Below are positions 23,127 to 32,600 of a stretch of DNA of 37,501 nt, one piece after another; the stretch's first letter is position 1, and every line of letters starts with the position of its first letter. This stretch comes from Planctomycetes bacterium ADurb.Bin069 (GTDB lineage: Bacteria > Planctomycetota > UBA8108 > UBA8890 > UBA8898), in contig MWEK01000040.1 of the NCBI GenBank assembly GCA_002070955.1, positions 1 to 37,501 of the forward strand, read 5' to 3'. A program made the translations under genes and the position numbers. The notes under the pieces were generated by a model. It was not told the origin of the DNA. It did not search any database and saw nothing but the letters and a program-made list of their open reading frames with translations.

Positions 23127-24650
23127 TCAGTGCGCCGACCAGCCCGGATACTGGGCGCCAAGCGGCTCGGTCTGCGCGGAAGCGCCCGCCTCGTCGCTCA
23201 CGCTTTTGAGAATGGCGAGCAGATGGGTCCAGTACTTGGGCACCGTGTCGATTTCAATCTTCTCGTCGGGAGAGTGGACGCCCGAGATCGACGGTCCCAT
23301 GGAAACCATGTCCATGCCCGGGTACTTCTCGCCGATGATCCCGCACTCCAAGCCCGCGTGGACCGCCGCGACCTCGGGCTCCTTGCCGAAGAGCTCCGCG
23401 TAGGTGCGCTTGGCGATCTTGAGAATGGGGGAGTCGAGGTCCGGCTTCCAGCCCGGATAGCCATCAGCGGTCTTCACGGCGGCGCCGGCAAGGGTGGCGA
23501 TGTCCTCCACGGTCTGACAAATCTCGTCGATCTCCGAGGCGACCGAACTGCGCTGGCTGGTCACCAATTCGATGGCCTTGGGAGTCGTCTTGATGATGGC
23601 GATGTTCAGGGACGTTTCCACCAGGCCCGCGATCTCCGCGCTCATCTTGACGACGCCGTGCGGCAGCGCCGACAGCGCCGCGAGGAGCTTCTTCTGGAGG
23701 GCTTTTTTCAGGACCTTGAGTTTTCCGCCGGCCTTGACGGGTTCGATGGCGATGGCGAGGTCGGGATCGACGGCGGCGATCTCGGCCTTGAGAACGGGCG
23801 CGAGGGCCGCGACGCGGGCGGCCGCGGCTTCCCACGCCGCGGCGGGGACGCTCACCTTGGCCTGGGCTTCCCTGGGAATCGCGTTGTGTTTGTTGCCGCC
23901 CTCGATCGATGCGATTCTCACGCCCGCCTCGTCCAGGGCGCGCAGGACGCGCGCCAGGATTTTGATGGCGTTGCCGCGGCCCTTGTCGATCTCCAGGCCC
24001 GAATGCCCGCCGCGCAAGCCCTTGACCGTCACGTGGGCGGCCACGGCCTTGGCGGGGGCGTCGTCGCGGGCGGCCTCCCAGCGCGCGGTCGTCGTCCTGC
24101 CGCCGGCGCAGCCGACGGTGAGCGCGCCGAGCTCCTCGGAGTCCAGGTTGATCAGGATCTTGCTCTGCAGAAAGTCCGGGCCGAGGTTGTTGGCGCCCGT
24201 GAGGCCGGTCTCCTCGTCCACGGTGAAGAGGAGCTCCAGCGGCCCGTGCTGAAGGCTCGTGTCCTCCATGATTGCCAGGTTGGTGGCCACCGCGACGCCG
24301 TTGTCGGCCCCCAGCGTCGTGCCGTCGGCCATCAGCTCGTTGCCTTTTCTCACCAGGACGATGGGGTCTTTCTCGAAGTTGTGAACCTTGTCCTTGTTCT
24401 TCTCGCAGACCATGTCCAGGTGCCCCTGGAGCGCCACGGAGGGCGCCTGAGCCCGGCCCGCGGTCGCCGGTTTTCTGACCACCACGTTCCCGAAGCGGTC
24501 GACCTGGAAGGCGAGGCCGAGGCGTTTGGCCGTCGCCGCCACGTACTTCGTGATGGCGGCCTCGTTTTTCGAGCCGCGGGGAATCTTCGAAATCTCGGCG
24601 AAGTACTTCCAGAGGAGGGGAGGGGTGAGGCCTTCAATCGCTTTCGACAT
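23127..24650 (-). CDS. pepD: Aminoacyl-histidine dipeptidase (M20C, PepD-like)
   Basis: This 507-residue cytosolic di-zinc peptidase hydrolyses dipeptides, typically Xaa-His. Active-site residues of M20C are visible: H77-x-D79 in QGHLDMV, D116 in GADNG, E146/E147 in VDEETGL, D170 in NLDSEE, and a late metal His in SGVHSPDEK. Length fits PepD (about 485). The lid domain is in the middle, about 190-390. Start ATG 24650 has AAGGAG seven bases upstream on the minus strand. It lies between the OPT transporter and the GntP permease in a tight same-strand group, so imported oligopeptides are likely finished off by this enzyme. Confidence 0.93.
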   Translation of the reverse strand: MSKAIEGLTPPLLWKYFAEISKIPRGSKNEAAITKYVAATAKRLGLAFQVDRFGNVVVRKPATAGRAQAPSVALQGHLDMVCEKNKDKVHNFEKDPIVLVRKGNELMADGTTLGADNGVAVATNLAIMEDTSLQHGPLELLFTVDEETGLTGANNLGPDFLQSKILINLDSEELGALTVGCAGGRTTTARWEAARDDAPAKAVAAHVTVKGLRGGHSGLEIDKGRGNAIKILARVLRALDEAGVRIASIEGGNKHNAIPREAQAKVSVPAAAWEAAAARVAALAPVLKAEIAAVDPDLAIAIEPVKAGGKLKVLKKALQKKLLAALSALPHGVVKMSAEIAGLVETSLNIAIIKTTPKAIELVTSQRSSVASEIDEICQTVEDIATLAGAAVKTADGYPGWKPDLDSPILKIAKRTYAELFGKEPEVAAVHAGLECGIIGEKYPGMDMVSMGPSISGVHSPDEKIEIDTVPKYWTHLLAILKSVSDEAGASAQTEPLGAQYPGWSAH

Positions 24651-24691
24651 GGCGCAGCTCCTTCAGTGACAGAGGCGTTTCACGGGACGGT

Positions 24692-27019
24692 TCACATCAT
24701 GGCGCTCGGGGGCGCGGGGTCGTCCGGGCTGCCCGCGTTCCGGAGCGGCGTACGAATCAGGACCACGGCGACCAGCACGAAGACGAGCAGGCTGACCACG
24801 AAGGGCAGCGGTAGACAGGCGAAGCGGCCCGGCAGCGCTTCGGCGTAGTTGAAGTCCAAAACCGCTAAGGCGGCGAAGAGCAGCCCGACCAAGGCCTCGC
24901 CGGCGATGAGCCCCGAGGCCAGGAGGACGCCGTTGTTCTCCGAGCGGATTTTCTGGGCGTCGTTGAACTTGCGCCCCGCCGCGAATTTCTCGAAGAGCCC
25001 CTTGATCATGCCGCCGATGAAGATGGCGAAGGATGTCTCCAGAGGTAGGTACATGCCCACGCAGACCAGCATGGGGCTTCTGACCCTGACGAGAATCAGG
25101 CCGAAGGCCATGAGCATGCCGGCGACCACCAAGGGCCACGCCATGTCGCCACCCACGATGCCCTGGGCGAGGGCCGCCATGAGGCTGGCCTGCGGCGCGG
25201 GGTAGACCGAGCCGCCCAGCCCGCCGCCCACCTTGTCGCCCTCGTGGAGGATCCACAGCGGGAAGAACATCACCGCCGCGGCCAGGACGACGCCCACCAT
25301 GTCGCCGAGCTGCATCTTCCACGGCGTTCCCCCCAGGATGTGCCCGACCTTGAGATCCTGGAGCATCTCGCCGGCGACGGCCGCGGCGACGCAGATCACC
25401 GCCGCGACGCCCAGGACCGCCGCGACGCCCTCGATGCCCGTGACGCCGAGGGCCACCATGAGGAGCGCCGCGATCAGCAGGGTCGAGATCGTGAGGCCGC
25501 TGATGGGATTGTTGCTTGACCCGATGAGGCCCACGAGGTTCCCCGACACGGCGGAGAAAAAGAAGCCCGCGACGATCATCACCGCGGTGGCGACGATGGC
25601 CGCGACCGTGTCGCCGGCGAAGTAGAAGTAGACGGCGAAGGTGGCCAGCGAGGCCAGGACGAGACCGAAAACGATGGTCTTGAAGTTCAGATCCTTGTCG
25701 GTGCGCGGCACGGAATGCGCCGCGCCGCCCGCGGCCTTCTTGACATCCCCGATGGCGCGCGAGAGGCCGGAAGCCAGGCTCTTGCGCATGCGGAAGAGAG
25801 TGTAGGCGGCGCTCAAGAGCATGCCGCCGATGGCGATCTTGCGCACGATATCCTTCCAGACGCCGACGGCGGCCTTGGTCCAGGACTGGGACCGCGCCGT
25901 TTCCAGCTCCTCGCCGCCGGCAACCAGCCGCGCCTCGGCGGTATCGCGCGCCCGCGCGTACAGGGCGGCCTCCTCGGGGGTGAAGGGATCCGCCGTCGCC
26001 TTGTCCCGCTCTTTGTCCAGCGCCGCATCCTCCTGCGGCGTCCGTTCGCTCTTGGCCGCCAGAGCGGCGATGTTCGCTTCGCGCTCTTGCTTGGCTTGAA
26101 TCCGCGTGGCGCGGTTATGGATCGCCGTCGCGTCCGGCACGGCGCCCTTGGCCTTTTCGTCGGCGCGCACCTCCCTCACGAGGGCCGACTCGACCAAGCA
26201 TCCCTTGGCGACGCCGTCGATGTCGATGCCGGGGCCGAGGAAGAAGAGAAGCAACGGTACGAAAAGCCCCCAGGCCAGGAGCCCCCCCGCGAAGTTGAGG
26301 CTTGCCAGTTGCGGGCCGATGATGTAGCCGACGCCCATGTAGGCGGGGCTCACGCCGGGCGAGCTCAGGAGGGCGCCGCCGCCTGTCGGGGCCGACCCGC
26401 CGCCGACCAGGGGGATCTTCTTGGCGCTGAAGGGAATGAAGTGCGACCAGTCGGCGGCGAAGACCTTGATCTCCTTCAAGATCTGAATCAACCCGCCCAG
26501 CCCCATGGCGGCGAAGAGGAATTTCGCCTCGCCCTTGCCGGTGCGGCCGGCCTTGTGGATCTCGGCCGCGGCCACGGACTCGGGGAAGGGCAGTTCCTTG
26601 TCCTCGACCATGACGCGCCTGAGGATCGCCACGAACAGGATGCCGACCATGCCGCCGATCAGCATGATCACGCAGGCCTCGAAGTAGTGTTGGGCCGACC
26701 AGAATTCGGTCCATACTCCGGCGATCAGGAAGGCGGGGATGGTGAAGATCGCGCCCGCGGCCACCGATTCGCCGATGGAGCCCACGGTTCGCGCGTAGTT
26801 TTCCTCGAGGATCGTCCCGCGGAACATCCGTAGGACCGCCATGCCGATGACCGCCGCCGGGTAGGTGGCGGCGATGGTCATGCCGGCCTTGAGCCCGAGG
26901 TAGGCGTTCGCGGCGCCGAGGATGACGCACATGACCAGGCCGATCACCAGGGCCCTGATGGTGAATTCCTTCATATCCGATTCGGGCGGGACGTAGGGTT
27001 TGAACTGCCTCTCGCTCAT
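24692..27019 (-). CDS. OPT-family oligopeptide transporter
   Basis: This 775-residue membrane protein has the OPT fold: about 14-16 helices and an N-terminal FTIRALVIGLVMCVILGAANAYLGLKAG signature. Conserved motifs are GSIGESVAAGAIFTIPA and an EDKELPFPESVAAAEIHKAG loop. OPT carriers import tri-/tetrapeptides or metal chelates using the proton gradient. A charged, mostly helical insert at about residues 281-380 (rich in Ala, Glu, Arg, Lys) is inserted between helices and is bigger than usual; it is predicted to be soluble. AAGGAG is five bases before ATG 27019. A promoter lies at 27113-27141. Neighbouring PepD supports peptide use. Confidence 0.92.
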   Translation of the reverse strand: MSERQFKPYVPPESDMKEFTIRALVIGLVMCVILGAANAYLGLKAGMTIAATYPAAVIGMAVLRMFRGTILEENYARTVGSIGESVAAGAIFTIPAFLIAGVWTEFWSAQHYFEACVIMLIGGMVGILFVAILRRVMVEDKELPFPESVAAAEIHKAGRTGKGEAKFLFAAMGLGGLIQILKEIKVFAADWSHFIPFSAKKIPLVGGGSAPTGGGALLSSPGVSPAYMGVGYIIGPQLASLNFAGGLLAWGLFVPLLLFFLGPGIDIDGVAKGCLVESALVREVRADEKAKGAVPDATAIHNRATRIQAKQEREANIAALAAKSERTPQEDAALDKERDKATADPFTPEEAALYARARDTAEARLVAGGEELETARSQSWTKAAVGVWKDIVRKIAIGGMLLSAAYTLFRMRKSLASGLSRAIGDVKKAAGGAAHSVPRTDKDLNFKTIVFGLVLASLATFAVYFYFAGDTVAAIVATAVMIVAGFFFSAVSGNLVGLIGSSNNPISGLTISTLLIAALLMVALGVTGIEGVAAVLGVAAVICVAAAVAGEMLQDLKVGHILGGTPWKMQLGDMVGVVLAAAVMFFPLWILHEGDKVGGGLGGSVYPAPQASLMAALAQGIVGGDMAWPLVVAGMLMAFGLILVRVRSPMLVCVGMYLPLETSFAIFIGGMIKGLFEKFAAGRKFNDAQKIRSENNGVLLASGLIAGEALVGLLFAALAVLDFNYAEALPGRFACLPLPFVVSLLVFVLVAVVLIRTPLRNAGSPDDPAPPSAMM

Positions 27020-27112
27020 GCGTGCTCCTTGTATGTTTGCACGAAAACCGGCGGCCTACGCCGCGGCCGCCGGCGCGTCGCGCCCACCGGAACCGCGGCG
27101 GAAGTGGACGCC

Positions 27113-27141
27113 ATGATAGGCGAAGCCGGGCCGAGGTTCAA
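27113..27141 (-). promoter_or_regulatory. Promoter of the OPT-PepD-GntP group
   Basis: Read on the minus strand: TTGAAC (27141-27136), a 17-base spacer, then TATCAT (27118-27113). A start near 27106 gives an 87-base leader before ATG 27019. The -35 box touches the stop codon of truD. Confidence 0.7.
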
Positions 27142-28370
27142 CAGGCGGAGTCGGGTTCGTCCGCCCCGAAGTCGGCTTCGGCGCCGATCGCCGGCCCCAG
27201 GCGCTTGACGAGCAGGGTGGCGTAGGCGCCGCGGGGCAGGTCGAAGCGCAGTTCCAGCTTCATGCGGCCCGGATAGAGCTCGTCCTCCGCCGCCGAGTGC
27301 GAGAGCCGCGCCGGCAGGACCGCGGCCGCCCGTTCGCCCTTGGAGAAGAAGCTGTCCTTGGGATGCTTGATCCTGAGGTCGCGCAACCGGAGGCCGCGCG
27401 CCGCGAGCACGGCGTCGATGAGATCCATGACGGGCGGATCGGCGCTCCGCAGGCGCGCCGAGGGCAGCGGCAGGCGGGCGGCGTGCACGCGGCGGCGCAG
27501 TTCGGCGCCGAGTTCGCCGAAGAAGGGCGCCGGCCCGAACTTTAGCGGCAGCGGGAGGAGGCGCTCGGCCGGGCATTCGCCCGCGATCCAGCGGGCGAGC
27601 AGGTCGTTCCAGAGGAAGCTTTGAAAGGCCGCCAGGTACAGGCTCCTCAGGCGGCGGTTCAGGCGCGCGAAGGCGCGGCGGAAGTCCGCCGGGTGGTCGC
27701 AGAGGTAGGTGACGATGCTGCGTTCGTGGGAACGCGGCAGGGCGGCCTTGCAGGCCCTCCAGTCGCCCCAGTGCCTCCTGAGCGTCTCCTTGACGGCGCG
27801 CTGCGGCGCGCGGTCGTGGGGGTGCGGCGTGGCGAGCGCCAGCCTGAGGGCGCCCTCGAAGTCGCCCGCGATCCAGCGCTCCGCCACGAACTCCCCGCTC
27901 GATCCCACCGAGCCGAAGCGCTGGCTGTCGAAGTAGTTGGGCAGGCCGTCCCGCGCCATGGCGTCAAGGATTGGTGCCGCGCGCGCGCTCAGATTGGCGC
28001 CTAGGTCGCGGATCACCACGGTGAAGCGGTTTCCCGCGATCGCCTGCGGGGCGAAGGGGCGCGCGACCCGTCCCAGGTACTCCAACGCGAGGGCGCCCAA
28101 GTCCAGGCCGCGGCGCGGCCCCCGCGCGATGGTCAGGTGCTGGACCGTGCGGGCGTGGCGATCTTTCAAGCCGCCGTACGCGATCCGTTCCCCGCCGACG
28201 CCCCACGCCCGCCCGATGCGCTCGACGGCCTCCATGGTGCCGAGGCCCGTCTTCGTGAGGCGATAGAGCGCGAAAGGACCTTCCCGGCCCGGCGCGACGC
28301 GGGTCAGCTCCTCCACTATAAAATCGTCAGGGACGCACTTGATCTTGGCCGTGGCCCTGGGCCGACTCAT
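27138..28370 (-). CDS. truD: tRNA pseudouridine(13) synthase TruD
   Basis: This 410-residue enzyme isomerises uridine 13 in the D-loop of tRNA (Glu in E. coli). The TruD signature YGGLKDRHARTVQ is present with the catalytic Asp at residue 70, along with the PDDFIVEE N-terminal segment and PNYFDSQRFGS. The HPHD insertion and the terminal KHPKDSFF stretch complete the TRUD domain. The length is a little above the bacterial norm (about 350). The start follows the upstream secreted protein by 30 bases on the same strand, so joint transcription is likely. It is a housekeeping gene and shows nothing unusual in its active site. Confidence 0.93.
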   Translation of the reverse strand: MSRPRATAKIKCVPDDFIVEELTRVAPGREGPFALYRLTKTGLGTMEAVERIGRAWGVGGERIAYGGLKDRHARTVQHLTIARGPRRGLDLGALALEYLGRVARPFAPQAIAGNRFTVVIRDLGANLSARAAPILDAMARDGLPNYFDSQRFGSVGSSGEFVAERWIAGDFEGALRLALATPHPHDRAPQRAVKETLRRHWGDWRACKAALPRSHERSIVTYLCDHPADFRRAFARLNRRLRSLYLAAFQSFLWNDLLARWIAGECPAERLLPLPLKFGPAPFFGELGAELRRRVHAARLPLPSARLRSADPPVMDLIDAVLAARGLRLRDLRIKHPKDSFFSKGERAAAVLPARLSHSAAEDELYPGRMKLELRFDLPRGAYATLLVKRLGPAIGAEADFGADEPDSAC

Positions 28371-28400
28371 GCTGCGACCGCCCGCCCGCCGCGGCGGGCC

Positions 28401-29567
28401 TCACTTGGCGTCGTCCTTCAGGCCGTAGGTCTCCAGGAGCGCGCGGCATTCCTCGGCGATGCGGCTGTCCCCGTATTTCTTCTTGAAGGCGGCCACGTTC
28501 GGCATGAGCTTGGCGACGGCGGCCTTGTTGTACGGCGCCTTGAGGCACTCCGGGTTGCCGAGATCGACGGCCTCGGCGCCCTTGGCCGGCGCCAGGAGGC
28601 CGGCCTGCTGCCGGATCTGATCGGCGAGCTTGCACGCCGCCAGTTCCACCGCGGTGGCCCTGTCTTCCTTGATGGCCTTGAGGCGTTCCTCGGCTTTCGC
28701 GCCCGACTCCAGGCCCTTGAAGGCCTTGGCGACCGCCGCGTAGGTGTCCTGTGCGGTCGGCAGGTGGATGGACTCGAAATACTCGGCCTTCGCCAGGAGC
28801 AGGTTGCCGTAGTTCTCGATGGCGTAGGCCAGCGCGCGGGCCTCGTCCCGCTCCACGGGATCCTTGCTCTTGTCCTTGGTCTTGAGGGAGGCGACGATGG
28901 ACGCGTAGGTGGTCGCGGAGGCGAGCTGCTTCACCGCCGCGCCGACTTTCTTGTACGTGCGGCCGCCCATGAGGGGCGACGGGAACTCCGCCAGCGCCTT
29001 CTTCACATCGTCGATGGCCGCGGGGGCCTTCATGGGGTCCGGCGGGCCCGAGTAGAGTTCGCGGCCGTCGGGCCTCCTGATGAGCATCGTCTGTTTGGGC
29101 TTGCCCTTGTCGTCTTTTTCCACCTTGAGGCCCGCGATCTTGGCGTCCATGACGATCGGCAGGCTGATCTTCGTCGCCGTGGCCATCCTGAGCGCCTTGG
29201 AGATGTTCGCCTTGTCAAGGAGCACGAGGACGACCTGGAGGTTCTTGGTGTCCTTGATCTGGCCGAGCGCCATGGTCGGGATGGCCGCCGCGGTGCGTTC
29301 GGCGCCCTCGAAGCCCACGCAGAGCAGGACCTTGCCCTCCAAGTCGGCCTTCGAGATGTGCGGGCCCCAGACGTACTCGCCGAGGTACTCGGCGGGCTTC
29401 TTCTCCTCGGCCGGCTTCTTGTCCGCCGCCTGGTCCCCGCTCTCGGCCGCTTCGCCCTTGCGCGGCGGCTCCTTCGGCGCGGGCTCCTCGCCCGCCCGGG
29501 CAAAGCCCGCGCTCAGACACAGCACGGCCGCGAGCGACAACCACACGAAATGCCGGCAGGTGCGCAT
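28401..29567 (-). CDS. Secreted protein of unknown function
   Basis: This 388-residue protein has a clear signal peptide (about residues 1-26, MRTCRHFVWLSLAAVLCLSA with the site near GFARA). A Glu/Lys/Pro-rich linker of about 35 residues follows, then a folded region. Residues about 60-200 have a thioredoxin-like rhythm (GKVLLCVGFEG, LQVVLVLLDKANISKAL, SLPIVMD...GLKVEKD), but the expected CxxC is absent. Residues 200-388 are helical, possibly TPR-like, with a helix ending YGDSRIAEECRALL. I do not recognise the family. AAGGAG precedes ATG 29567. It lies between the FHA-kinase gene and truD, same strand, so it may be a secreted partner of the kinase pathway; that is inference. Confidence 0.75.
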   Translation of the reverse strand: MRTCRHFVWLSLAAVLCLSAGFARAGEEPAPKEPPRKGEAAESGDQAADKKPAEEKKPAEYLGEYVWGPHISKADLEGKVLLCVGFEGAERTAAAIPTMALGQIKDTKNLQVVLVLLDKANISKALRMATATKISLPIVMDAKIAGLKVEKDDKGKPKQTMLIRRPDGRELYSGPPDPMKAPAAIDDVKKALAEFPSPLMGGRTYKKVGAAVKQLASATTYASIVASLKTKDKSKDPVERDEARALAYAIENYGNLLLAKAEYFESIHLPTAQDTYAAVAKAFKGLESGAKAEERLKAIKEDRATAVELAACKLADQIRQQAGLLAPAKGAEAVDLGNPECLKAPYNKAAVAKLMPNVAAFKKKYGDSRIAEECRALLETYGLKDDAK

Positions 29568-29669
29568 AGCTTTCTCTCCTTTGAAGCCCGTGACGAGGGC
29601 GGCGCCTCACGCCTCTCCCGATCGTAGCGCCCGCCCCCGATTGTTGGCAAGAGCGGGCCCGCCGTCCCG

Positions 29670-32600
29670 TCAGGGTTGCGGCGCGACAAACCTCGACGCG
29701 CGGTCGCCGCCCGGCGCTCCGGCGGCTTCGTTGCCGGACAGCGCCCGCGCGAGGTCTTCCTGCGCCCGCCGGTCCGCCTCCTTCGCGACCCATTCGGTCC
29801 TGAGCTTTGCCTGGACCTCGATGCCGCCGTACAGCACCGTGCTTTCCCCCGTGAAAAGCGAGAACGAGCCCTGCGGCGAGAGCGTGTCGCCCAGGCGCGC
29901 GATCTCGGGCGATTTGGCGTACGGCACGAGCTTGCCCCGCATCGCCCACTGAATCGCCCCCTTGCTGACGCCGATCTGGTAATGCAGCGGCGCGCCGATC
30001 TTGCCGCCCGCGCCCTGGCCCCAGAGGAGCTGCTCGGGACAGTGGCCGAGATTCCGGCCGTGCTCGCCGCCCATGATCACGAGGGAGGGTTCGCGGATGT
30101 AGATGGGGCCGAGGTTGCGCAGGCCTCTCAGGAAGCCGTCAAGGCCGCCGGGCGGAATGCCGCCAGGGGCCCCGCCGCGCCCGCCGCCGCCGCCACCCGG
30201 AATACCGCCCGGAAGGCCGCCACGCCCGCCGCCGATTCCGCCGCGCCCGCCGCCCGCCGCGAACAGCGCTCCGCCGAAAGCGCCGCGAGGCAGCAGCGAA
30301 GGTTGTCCTCCGCCTCCTCCGGGGTTGTTGTTGAGCTCGATGGGAAGGTAGTAGCCCATGCCGAAGACCACGTATTCGGGCCGCATGGGCTGCCCTCTCC
30401 GGCGCCACCAGGCCTCGAGGTCCAGCTCTCCCAGCGCGATCGTCACGCGGTCGGTCGCCGACGTGAAAAACGCGATGTTCACGTTCGGGGATTCGGGGAA
30501 GCACCCGGTCACCTTGCCCGTGACGATGATCGATTCCTCGAAGGGATCTTCGCGGAGGAAGCGCGCCTCGCCGGTGAGCTGCATGGCCTTCTTGTCGGCG
30601 AGCCACCTGACGGCAGGCTTTTCTTCAGGGGCGGGCTCCGGGCGCGCGCCGGTTCTGCCGGGCGGCTTCGCGGCGACGGCGGTGACGAAGTCGGCGACCT
30701 GGTCCTCCGTCGCGAAGTCATAGACGAGGTGGACGAAGCCCGCGCGCGGCGACTTCACCGTCGGTGCGTGGAAGAAGCTGTCGAGGGGCCCGCTGGCAAG
30801 ATACTGTCTCCTGTCCGCGAGGAACCACGCCTTGAGCGCCGCCACGATGTCCGGGTGGGCGCTCTTCCAGGCGAGGAGGAGCGTCAGCGCCTCGCGCGCC
30901 GAGAAGCCCAGGGCCTCCAGGGGCGGGTTCTTCGCCGCGGCCGTCTCCTCGCGAAAGCGCTTGAGCGACGCGTGGCGCGCGTCGAGCCAAAACCCGGACA
31001 GCGCGTCCAAGTGCCGTTCGTTGGCGGCGCGGACCCCGGCGGGGAGATCGTTCGCGAGGAGCGAAGCCATCGCCGAATCAGGCCCCGCCCGCAGCAGGCA
31101 CAACAGGCCCAGCGGCGCCTTGAGGTTCGGTTCGCCGAGCAACGCGCCCAGCGCCTCGGGCGCGAGATCGAAGAGAGAACGCATGTCCTTGCGCCGCTTG
31201 CCGTCGATCTCCTCGAAACTCAGCCGGTCGTGCGCCAGTCCCGTCAATCGAAACCGGCCCTCGGTCGGGCCCCCGAGCCGATCGGAGGGGAACGTCAGGG
31301 CCAACGGCTTCCTAGCCTTGACGGCCGCATCGATGGACTTGGACAGAAGCTGCCAGATCTTCTCCGCCCCCTCCAAATCGGCCTTGAGCGGCGCGTATAG
31401 AGCCTCCGAGCCGGGCCGATCGGCGACGAACTCGGCCAGGGCCTTGGACGCCGCCGCGAAGTCGAGCACCGCCGCGCGCCGCATGACATCGCGCGTGGCG
31501 AGGGCCACATCCTGCAAGGCGGCGGCGCGCCGCTCCTCCGCGCGCACGACGGACCGCGCCAGCTCGTCGATGCCGGCGCCCTCGGTGGCGGGAAGCTTGG
31601 CGCGCAGCGCCTCCACCTCGGCGCGGGCGTCATCGAACCGGGCGGCGTCGCACATCTCCGCTACACGGGTTCCGCACGCGGTCAGTTCGGTCTTGACCTT
31701 CGCGATGAACTCGGCGCGCAGCTTGGCCCTCGCGGCCGTGGCGGCGGTCGATGCGGGAAAGTCGTCCAGCGCGGCGGCGGCGCCCCGGAAATCCTTCGCG
31801 GCGAGCAGGCGCTCGACGAGGGCCGTGTGCTCCTCGACGGCGCGCGCGGCGCGTTCCTCCGCCTTGGCGAGCTCGCGCTCCTCGGCGCGCTGCCGCTCGC
31901 GCTCCGCGAGGAGGGGATCGGGCGCGATCACGGCCTTGGATGGATCGACGACCTCGACGCGCTTGGGCGGCTCCTTGGCCGGCGTGGCGCGTTCGGGCGC
32001 GCTCGAGTGCTTGACCGCCAGGAGCGCGCCGATGAAAACCAGCAGGGCCACTCCGGCGGCCGCGGCCGCCTTCGGCCCGACGGGCGCCCGCTTCTTGTAG
32101 GACGCGGAGCGCGCCGCCGGGCTTCTGCGCGGCGCGGCCGGCGCCGGCGAGGGGGCGCTCATGGCGGCGTTCAAGGCCTCCTCGGCCTCCTGCGCCGTGG
32201 AGAAGCGGTTGGCGGGCGAAAGAGCGAGAAGCTTCCCCACGGCCTGGGAGAGACGCGGCGGCACCTCGGGGACGCGTTCCCTGAGGGGCGGCGCCTCTTG
32301 GGTCACCTTCTTGTTGAGGATCTCCTTCACGGTCGCGCCGTCGATGGGGGGAGTCCCCGCGATGGCGTGATACAGCGTGGCGCCGAGGGCGTACAGGTCG
32401 GCGCGGTGATCGAGCGCCTCGCCGCGCGCCTGCTCGGGCGCCATGTAGGCCGGCGAGCCGGCCGTCGCCATCTCGCGCCCTGCGCCGGGCCGGCGCAGGT
32501 CGAGCGCGATGCCCAGATCGCAGACCTTGACCGTGCCGTCGTGGGCGAAGAGCAGGTTGCCGGGCTTGATGTCGCGGTGCACGATGCCGTGCGCCTGGGC

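Noticed and set aside
22659..24848. A 729-codon plus-strand frame across the GntP and PepD genes
   Set aside because: Antisense to two well-recognised proteins; no domain, repetitive Asp/His/Gly/Arg composition.
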